Source of the DNA: Geminicoccaceae bacterium
Lineage (GTDB): Bacteria > Pseudomonadota > Alphaproteobacteria > Geminicoccales > Geminicoccaceae
Assembly (NCBI GenBank): GCA_030824835.1
Contig: JAPJRA010000266.1
Location: 1-5,906, forward strand
Reading direction: 5' to 3'
Length of the DNA stretch: 5,906 nt
Each line of letters opens with the position of its first letter. The stretch's first letter is position 1. This document shows, one piece after another, positions 1 through 4,368 of the stretch. Both the position numbers and the translations under genes were made by a program. Under the pieces are notes generated by a model. It worked only from the letters and a program-made list of their open reading frames with translations, ran no database searches and was not told the DNA's origin.

Positions 1-412
1 TCGCCACGGAGATGGCGCCTGGGCCGGCCGTGAACGGCATGGTGAGCGGGAAAAACGCGACATCGTCGGCCCCGCTTGCCGTGGAGGCCTGCTCGTGCTT
101 GCGATCTTCATGATGCTGGGGGGCCGACAGCAACTCCCAGGCCCGCGAGGCGACGACGAGACCGCCGGCTATCCGCAGCGCGCCGGTCGTCACCCCGAAA
201 AAGCCGATCAACGAGGCTCCAGCCCACAGTGCCACAAGGATGACGCCGGCCGAGTATAGCGCCACTCGCCAAGCCAAGCGGACGCGCTCGTCATGATCAC
301 GACCGGCGGTGACCTGGCTGTAGATGAGAGCCCCGCCCAGCGGGTTGACGATCGAGAACAGCGCCGGAAACGCGATGAGGAAGCTGCCGACGACGCTCTG
401 CATGATCCACAT
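1..412 (-). CDS. MarC family integral membrane protein (N-terminal part, cut by window edge)
   Basis: The reverse strand from ATG at 412 reads 137 codons without a stop and runs off the window, so the C-terminus is missing. Visible features match the MarC (UPF0056) family of inner-membrane proteins: a first hydrophobic helix (about residues 5-32) holding the family motif FSIVNPLGG, a second (about 48-72), then the TTGALRIAGGLVVA segment (about 76-88), a charged cytoplasmic-type loop (98-117), and the hallmark FPLTMPFTAGPGAIS (121-135). Known members have about 200 residues and six membrane spans. Their function is poorly defined; the old link of E. coli MarC to multiple antibiotic resistance was not upheld, and no substrate can be inferred here. 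TAG and TGA stops lie in frame just upstream, so the start is 412, the GTG at 424, or the internal ATG at 403; a purine-rich GGTGGGGCGG precedes 412. The phasin gene lies 185 bases upstream on the same strand. Family call is firm, function is not. Confidence 0.88.
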   Translation of the reverse strand, partial: MWIMQSVVGSFLIAFPALFSIVNPLGGALIYSQVTAGRDHDERVRLAWRVALYSAGVILVALWAGASLIGFFGVTTGALRIAGGLVVASRAWELLSAPQHHEDRKHEQASTASGADDVAFFPLTMPFTAGPGAISVA

Positions 413-550
413 CGTCCGCCCCACCGACAGTCACTACGACGAGCAAGTCAGAAGCGGCCGTTTGCCTCGAGTCAATCACCTTCTCGACCGGCAGCGCCGA
501 CAGGTGGGTGAGGCTCATCTCCGTCACCTTCCGACTAGACTGCACGAAGT

Positions 551-564
551 GCGGCGAGTGCCGC
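551..564. other. Short GC hairpin between marC-like and phasin genes
   Basis: A perfect 5-bp stem (GCGGC/GCCGC) with a 4-base loop is followed on the plus strand by a run of seven C (564-570). It sits 34 bases past the phasin stop codon and upstream of the MarC-like gene. There is no T tract on the expected side, so it is not a canonical intrinsic terminator, though it could weakly attenuate or stabilise the phasin transcript's 3' end. The rest of 413-597 shows no convincing promoter. Confidence 0.25.
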
Positions 565-597
565 CCCCCCGAATATTCTAGACGGTTTTTTCTGGAG

Positions 598-1101
598 CTA
601 GCCCTTCAGTCTCCGTGCATTGGCCGTTGCGGTCTTGTGGACCGGGGCCATGACGGCCGCCTGTGAACGCACGGCGAAGGCACCCATGGCCACCGACTGC
701 GACAGCGACCGACTGAGCCAGCCCAGCACGAATTTGCCCTGGGCAGCGGCGAGCGCGGTCGGCGTGCGGCAGCCCAGTATGTCCACGGTCGACTTCATTG
801 CGATCGACATCTCGGCGACCGCGAAGTTCGCCATCTGCTGCATGACGTCGCTGGAACGCTGCAGGATGGCCGTGCCCGCAGCCGCAAAGGCCTGCGCCTT
901 CTCTGGCACCATGCGGGCGAACTCGGCATGATCGGCGTTAAAGGGATCGACCATGGCGGCAGCTCCGAGCGCCATCCGTTTGGCGACAACCTCGCCACTG
1001 GCCAGCGCGAGCTCACCGGCTGTGCCGTGGTTCGTGCCGACATCGACCATCGTGTCAGTGATCTTTCCGGCATACCGAGCGGCTTGCTTGATTGGATTCA
1101 T
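598..1101 (-). CDS. Phasin family protein (PHA granule-associated)
   Basis: This complete 167-residue protein resembles the phasin family, small amphipathic alpha-helical proteins that coat polyhydroxyalkanoate granules in the cytoplasm and control their number and size. It is almost entirely Ala/Met/Gln/Lys-rich helix with no signal peptide or membrane span. A central helical stretch (about 60-110, with VPEKAQAFAAAGTAIL and SDVMQQMANFAVAEM) has the heptad-like amphipathic pattern typical of phasins, followed by the usual hydrophobic Ala-rich helix (about 113-153) and a basic tail ending RRLKG. Length fits the family (about 110-190). Start is ATG at 1101, with GGGA about 6 bases upstream as a modest ribosome site; the stop is TAG at 600-598. 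A perfect 17-bp CTGC-N3-GCAG palindrome covers its likely promoter, which independently supports a PHA-related role. Codon use matches the GC-rich surroundings. No PHA synthase or phaR gene is in the window. An unrelated coiled-coil protein is the main alternative. Confidence 0.82.
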   Translation of the reverse strand: MNPIKQAARYAGKITDTMVDVGTNHGTAGELALASGEVVAKRMALGAAAMVDPFNADHAEFARMVPEKAQAFAAAGTAILQRSSDVMQQMANFAVAEMSIAMKSTVDILGCRTPTALAAAQGKFVLGWLSRSLSQSVAMGAFAVRSQAAVMAPVHKTATANARRLKG

Positions 1102-1139
1102 GGTGTTCCCAAGGGGCTACAATTGCTAAGGAAGCGTTA

Positions 1140-1156
1140 ATGCTGCAATGCAGCAT
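1140..1156. promoter_or_regulatory. Palindromic operator, PhaR-type (CTGC-N3-GCAG)
   Basis: ATGCTGCA-A-TGCAGCAT is a perfect inverted repeat of two 8-base arms around one base. It contains CTGCAATGCAG, the CTGC-N3-GCAG pattern described for the PHA-sensing repressor PhaR of alphaproteobacteria, which controls phasin and PHA-synthesis genes. It lies 39 bases upstream of the phasin start and overlaps the end of the proposed -10 element (1154-1159) and the likely transcription start, where a bound repressor would block polymerase. In the known system PhaR leaves the site when it binds PHA, so phasin is made only when polymer accumulates. The symmetry and position are seen directly; assignment to PhaR is inferred from motif and neighbour gene. 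Confidence 0.68.
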
Positions 1157-1182
1157 AAAACACAAACGCTTTGTCACCGCAA
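1154..1182 (-). promoter_or_regulatory. Probable sigma70-type promoter of the phasin gene
   Basis: Read on the minus strand, TTGCGG (1182-1177) and TTTATG (1159-1154) are separated by 17 bases, an acceptable though imperfect -35/-10 pair. The start of transcription would fall near 1147, inside the palindromic operator, leaving a leader of roughly 46 bases before the phasin ATG. The AT-rich patch here stands out against GC-rich flanks. Confidence 0.42.
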
Positions 1183-1300
1183 TTTGGCGGCGCGGGTCGC
1201 TGGCGTGCCTGTTTCCCACCTCTGAGATGCACATTGATGCAGGCAGGTGCCGGATCATGCCCTATTCTCATGGCCCGCACAGCGCAAATCGACGTTCCGG

Positions 1301-1307
1301 TAAGGGC
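1301..1307 (+). promoter_or_regulatory. Ribosome binding site of the FAD oxidoreductase
   Basis: TAAGGGC lies 8 bases before the ATG at 1316 and is a good Shine-Dalgarno match. It supports this start over any internal one. No clear -35/-10 pair was found between 1183 and 1300 for this gene. Confidence 0.55.
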
Positions 1308-1315
1308 ATCCTGAC

Positions 1316-2536
1316 ATGAGCACCGACGCCCACGACCGGGACTTACGAACTGGCACACCTGTATGGCTCCGCCGCGGCAACGTGCGTCTGCCGCAAGAGC
1401 CCCTGGCAGAAAATCGCACCGTCGATGTTGTGGTGGTCGGCGGTGGGGTCAGCGGCGCGCTGATCACGGATGCCGTGCTGCGCACGGGAAAGAGCGTGGC
1501 CGTTGTAGACCGCCGTGGGCTGGTGCGCGGGTCGAGCGCCGCCAGTACCGCCCTGCTCCAGTTCGAGATCGACCAGCCTCTGACGGTGCTCGCCGGCAAG
1601 GTCGGGCGGGACCGAGCAGTCCGAGCCTATTGGCGGTCTGCGACCGCCGTCGATTTCCTGCGGGGCCGTGTCGCCGATCTGGGCCTGCGTTGCAGCTTTC
1701 GCGAGCGGCGGACCGTCTACCTGCCCGGCAATGTGCTGAACGTCAGGCAACTCGAGGCGGAAGCTCAGGCCCGGGCCGAGGTAGGGCTGCGCTCGCGGTT
1801 CATCGGCGCCGCCGAGCTGCGCGCGCGAACCGGGATCGAGCGGCCGGGCGCGATCCTGTCCTGCGGTGCTGGCGAGGCCGATCCTGTGGCGTTGGTCGCC
1901 GGCTTGTGGCGCTCGGCTCTGGCGCGCGGCGCGCGGGTATATGCGCCTACCGAGATCGTCGACGTCGAGCCCCATCGAGCGAGCGTGACCCTGACCACCG
2001 ACGCCGGTCACACCTTGCGGGCACAGCATGCCGTGTTCGCCACGGGCTATGAGCCAGTCAAGCTGGTCGACCCTGGGCGATTCACGGTGAGCTCGACCTG
2101 GGCCATGGCGACCGCGCCGCAACCAGATCGGCTGTGGCGGAGCCGCTGCCTCATCTGGGAGGCAGCCGATCCCTACCTGTACATGCGCACGACGCTGGAT
2201 GGCCGCATTATCGTTGGTGGTGAGGACGAGAGCTTCGCGGACGAGGCGAAACGGGACGCCCTCATTCCGAAAAAGACCGCCGCCATTCGTGCCAAGCTCA
2301 CCGAGCTGATGCCTGGGGTGGCAACGGAGCCGGAATTCACCTGGGCAGGGTGCTTCGGCTCAAGCCCGACCGGCCTGCCTGCCATCGGTGCCATTCCCGG
2401 CGCCAAGCACTGCTTTGCGGTACTCGGCTATGGCGGCAACGGCATTACCTTCAGTGCCATCGCGGCCCAGATTGTCCAGCGCGCCATCTTGGGCCTGCCG
2501 GATCCCGACATGGATCTGTTCGCTCTGCCCGAGTGA
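1316..2536 (+). CDS. FAD-dependent oxidoreductase, DAO (D-amino acid oxidase-like) family
   Basis: This 406-residue cytoplasmic flavoenzyme has an N-terminal Rossmann FAD-binding fold: a hydrophobic strand and GGGVSG dinucleotide motif (VDVVVVGGGVSGALI, 36-50), with Asp65 ending the second strand (VAVVDRRG) to bind the ribose. GSSAAST (72-78) is the usual flavin-contacting segment. AVFATGYE (239-246) is the second FAD-binding (ATG-type) motif, GRIIVGGEDE (296-305) is typical of DAO enzymes, and GYGGNGITFSAIAAQIV (371-387) is the conserved C-terminal flavin-binding loop and helix. The family oxidises C-N or C-O bonds of amines and amino acids (glycine oxidase, sarcosine oxidase, PuuB-like gamma-glutamylputrescine oxidase). 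It resembles the PuuB-like branch in overall layout, but no putrescine-pathway neighbour is present, so the substrate is unknown. The start has a good ribosome site (TAAGGG). It is transcribed away from the phasin gene across a 214-base divergent region and appears to be a single-gene unit. Codon use is typical of the host. Confidence 0.88.
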   Translation: MSTDAHDRDLRTGTPVWLRRGNVRLPQEPLAENRTVDVVVVGGGVSGALITDAVLRTGKSVAVVDRRGLVRGSSAASTALLQFEIDQPLTVLAGKVGRDRAVRAYWRSATAVDFLRGRVADLGLRCSFRERRTVYLPGNVLNVRQLEAEAQARAEVGLRSRFIGAAELRARTGIERPGAILSCGAGEADPVALVAGLWRSALARGARVYAPTEIVDVEPHRASVTLTTDAGHTLRAQHAVFATGYEPVKLVDPGRFTVSSTWAMATAPQPDRLWRSRCLIWEAADPYLYMRTTLDGRIIVGGEDESFADEAKRDALIPKKTAAIRAKLTELMPGVATEPEFTWAGCFGSSPTGLPAIGAIPGAKHCFAVLGYGGNGITFSAIAAQIVQRAILGLPDPDMDLFALPE

Positions 2537-2622
2537 AGCTCGAAGTCGGTGGCGCAGCTTGGCAAAGGGCCACGGCACATTCTTGCGGCCGACGACGCGA
2601 TGCAGGCCAGCTGTAGAAATCT

Positions 2623-2697
2623 GGCGTCCCCAACGGGGATCGAACCCGTGTTCCAGCCTTGAAAGGGCTGTGTCCTGACCGCTAGACGATGGGGACG
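2623..2697 (-). tRNA. tRNA-Glu (anticodon TTC)
   Basis: The minus strand folds as a complete 75-base tRNA: acceptor GTCCCCA/TGGGGAC, D stem GTCT/GGAC (one G-T pair), anticodon stem CAGCC/GGCTG with loop CTTTCAA (anticodon TTC, glutamate), a 4-base variable loop, T stem ACGGG/CCCGT with loop TTCGATC, discriminator G and encoded CCA. The sequence closely resembles bacterial tRNA-Glu. Its 5' end faces the integrase gene and its 3' end faces the oxidoreductase. No T-rich terminator hairpin is evident downstream (2537-2622). Confidence 0.97.
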
Positions 2698-2732
2698 CTG
2701 GCGGACAGCTAGCCAACATATTGAAATACCAA

Positions 2733-2741
2733 TGCTATGAT
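2733..2741 (+). promoter_or_regulatory. Possible extended -10 promoter for the integrase
   Basis: TGCTATGAT has the TGn-TATnAT form of an extended -10 element, about 70 bases before the chosen integrase start, in a short AT-rich patch (2711-2741). No -35 hexamer at proper spacing is visible, which extended -10 promoters can tolerate. The same patch must also hold the promoter of the tRNA on the other strand. Confidence 0.35.
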
Positions 2742-2809
2742 CGGCGCTTGCCAGAAGCATGCACCTGTGGTCTGTGATGCTCGCTTCGGATGAGCTTCGG
2801 ACAATAGGC

Positions 2810-4018
2810 ATGGCACACTCAGTCAGAGCGCCTATCGATATGCGCACACGGCGGCTCAGACTGGAGGCACGCAAGGAACCGTACTGGTGTACGATCGAGC
2901 GCGGTCTGTCCGTCGGATATCATCGGCCGGTGAGTGGTGCCGGAACATGGTGGGTTCGCGTCCTAGTGAATCCCAAGCCCACACGCTACCGGAGTGCGGC
3001 CCTAGCCCATGCTGATGACCATACGAACGCCAACGGCGAGACCCACCTGGATTGGAGACAAGCCCAAGCTGCCGCGCGCACTTGGGCTGCCAAGCGGACG
3101 GGTTCAGGACCCCTGACCGTTGAGAGGGCATGCGAGCGCTATCTGGAGGATCTTACTGCCCGAAAGGGCACTTCCGCCGCTAGCGATGCAGGCGGCAAGA
3201 TCAAGAAGCACGTGCTCCCCGTCCTTGGGCCAATGTTGGTCAACGAGCTCAACGCTGATGGCATTCGCAGGTGGCATGCTGGCATGGTCAGGTCCGGTGA
3301 CGCGGTGGAGATCGAGAGCCGCCGCCGCAGTCAGGACAGTGCGAACAGGGTGCTCACCATCCTCAAGGCCGCCCTGAACAGCGCCTTCAGGGACGGGCTT
3401 GTCGTGGACGACAGAGCATGGCGCCGTGTCAGCGCGTTCAAAGGCGTAGGGGAAGCTCGAAAGGTTATCCTCGGCCCGGATGATCTACAGCGACTTCTTG
3501 ACGCGTGCCCTGATGGGCTGCGTGAGCTCGTGGCAGCGGGTGCCATGACGGGCGCGAGACTCGGTGAGCTGACAGGGGCTCAGGTTCGAGATCTGGACCT
3601 GGACGCGCGAACCTTGCAGGTGCGTGGCAAGACGGGCTCACGCGAAGTGCATTTAAGCGACGACGCGCTGGCGCTGTGTCGCAGGCTCGCCAGCGGAAAG
3701 GGACCTATCGATATGCTGTTCACGAGGGCAGAGGGTGGGCCGTGGACCGAGAGTCTGCACAAGCGGCCGTTCTCGGCAGCGGTCGCTAAGGCTAGCGTCG
3801 ATCCCGATGCGACCTTCTATGCGCTGCGCCATGCGTACATCAGTAACGCCTTGAAAGCGGGCGTGCCGGCCAAGGCTGTTGCCGATCACTGCGGCACATC
3901 GATGCGCATGATCGAGGCCAACTACGCGAAGTTCATGCCGGAGGATAAGGCGCGCTACGCTGCCCTAGCGGCGCCAGCGCTGCGCTTCGAGGGCAATGAC
4001 ACCGTGGTCGACCGTTGA
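2810..4018 (+). CDS. Tyrosine recombinase / integrase of a mobile element
   Basis: This site-specific recombinase cuts and rejoins DNA at attachment sites through a covalent phosphotyrosine, driving integration and excision. Numbered from Met at 2810 (402 residues), an N-terminal arm-binding-type region (1-95, with KEPYW and GLSVGYHRP, as in many alphaproteobacterial phage/island integrases) leads to a SAM-like core-binding domain (about 100-210) and a catalytic domain (about 220-385). Visible catalytic residues are Arg250 (TGARLGEL), Lys274 (RGKTGSREV), Arg340 (FYALRHAYIS), His360 (VADHCGTS) and the nucleophile Tyr372 (EANYAKF). The usual first His of HxxR is Tyr337, a substitution common in this subfamily. 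The frame is open back to ATG 2759, but similarity to family N-termini begins at MAHSVRA, so 2810 is preferred; neither start has a strong ribosome site. All catalytic parts are intact, so it is probably active. It lies 112 bases from the 5' end of tRNA-Glu, which suggests the element integrated there, although no duplicated att sequence was found in the window. Confidence 0.9.
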   Translation: MAHSVRAPIDMRTRRLRLEARKEPYWCTIERGLSVGYHRPVSGAGTWWVRVLVNPKPTRYRSAALAHADDHTNANGETHLDWRQAQAAARTWAAKRTGSGPLTVERACERYLEDLTARKGTSAASDAGGKIKKHVLPVLGPMLVNELNADGIRRWHAGMVRSGDAVEIESRRRSQDSANRVLTILKAALNSAFRDGLVVDDRAWRRVSAFKGVGEARKVILGPDDLQRLLDACPDGLRELVAAGAMTGARLGELTGAQVRDLDLDARTLQVRGKTGSREVHLSDDALALCRRLASGKGPIDMLFTRAEGGPWTESLHKRPFSAAVAKASVDPDATFYALRHAYISNALKAGVPAKAVADHCGTSMRMIEANYAKFMPEDKARYAALAAPALRFEGNDTVVDR

Positions 4019-4186
4019 CTTTACCCCTGGATCAGCTCGGTCATCGGTCGGCGCTGCATCGAGATCCCGTGGAACCGGGTGCTGACCACCCTGTCGCCCG
4101 ATGGGCGTGCACACGCCTGCTGGTACCATACCGTGGGCGAGCCGACGCCCGTCATCCGCTGCGTGATCCTGCCGGGCGAGGTGTGA
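4019..4186 (+). pseudogene. Start-less C-terminal gene remnant, unknown family
   Basis: Directly after the integrase TGA, and in the same frame, 55 codons remain open to TGA at 4184-4186 with nearly every third base G or C, a strong coding signature. The peptide (for example GRRCIEIPWNRVL, HACWYHTVGEPTPVI, ending ILPGEV) looks like a folded-protein C-terminus and not random translation, but there is no ATG in frame; only GTG at 4079 could start a 35-residue product. The best reading is the tail of a gene whose 5' part was lost when the integrase-bearing DNA joined it. I do not recognise the family. Chance openness in GC-rich DNA is the alternative. Confidence 0.4.
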
Positions 4187-4368
4187 ACGCGCCCCTGGCA
4201 CGCCTCAAGAGGGCGGATCCGGCTCGGTCCGCCGGGACCACCGCCCAGAGTGAACCGGGCGACCGCTCGGCGACGGCACGTTCGTCGCCACGCTCAAAGC
4301 GGGACTCGGCCGACGCCTGCGTCCCTTCCGGTCCGGTCGTCGACGCGGCCGTGGCGAGGAAGGGTTAA
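4183..4368 (+). CDS. Possible small protein, GTG start, overlapping the preceding remnant
   Basis: A 61-codon frame begins at GTG 4183, overlapping the previous frame's stop as GTGA, the arrangement of translationally coupled operon genes, and ends at TAA 4366-4368. The product would be rich in Ala, Ser, Arg and Asp and of low complexity, with no recognisable domain, membrane span or cysteine motif, so it may be disordered or not a real gene. Its stop overlaps by a few bases the stop of the convergent nuclease-like gene. If genuine, it would be a second leftover gene of the same disrupted unit. Confidence 0.22.
   Translation: MNAPLARLKRADPARSAGTTAQSEPGDRSATARSSPRSKRDSADACVPSGPVVDAAVARKG
4212..4233. 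other. GC-rich 8-bp hairpin downstream of the integrase
   Basis: GGCGGATC and GGTCCGCC can pair over 8 bp (one G-T) around a 6-base loop. It lies in the GC-rich stretch between the integrase and the AT-rich gene. There is no T tract on either side, so it is not a standard intrinsic terminator; it may be incidental in such GC-rich sequence. Confidence 0.25.

Noticed and set aside
1206..1245. Inverted repeat TGCCTG...CAGGCA upstream of the oxidoreductase
   Set aside because: Arms are only 6 bases with a 28-base gap; expected by chance and not placed against a convincing promoter.
1343..2122. A 259-codon minus-strand frame opposite the FAD oxidoreductase (and a 229-codon plus-strand frame at 1363-2052)
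   Set aside because: These are shadows of a GC-rich gene; the oxidoreductase frame has clear FAD motifs and the others give Arg/Pro/Ala-rich low-complexity translations.
2537..2622. Search for a terminator serving the oxidoreductase or tRNA-Glu
   Set aside because: No stem followed by a T tract was found on either strand; the imperfect GTGGC/GCCAC pairing has a long loop and no T run.
2623..2697. Second copy of part of tRNA-Glu in the window as the far attachment site
   Set aside because: The stretch near 4063-4080 (GATCCCGTGGAACCGGG) looked faintly tRNA-like but does not align with the tRNA over a meaningful length.
2360..2874. Minus-strand frames spanning the tRNA-Glu and the integrase start
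   Set aside because: They run across the tRNA and have no recognisable domain or ribosome site.
2831..3716. A 13-base exact repeat, CCTATCGATATGC, at 2831-2843 and 3704-3716
   Set aside because: Both copies lie inside the integrase coding sequence; one 13-base match in about 5.9 kb is not far from chance expectation and neither copy has att-like context.
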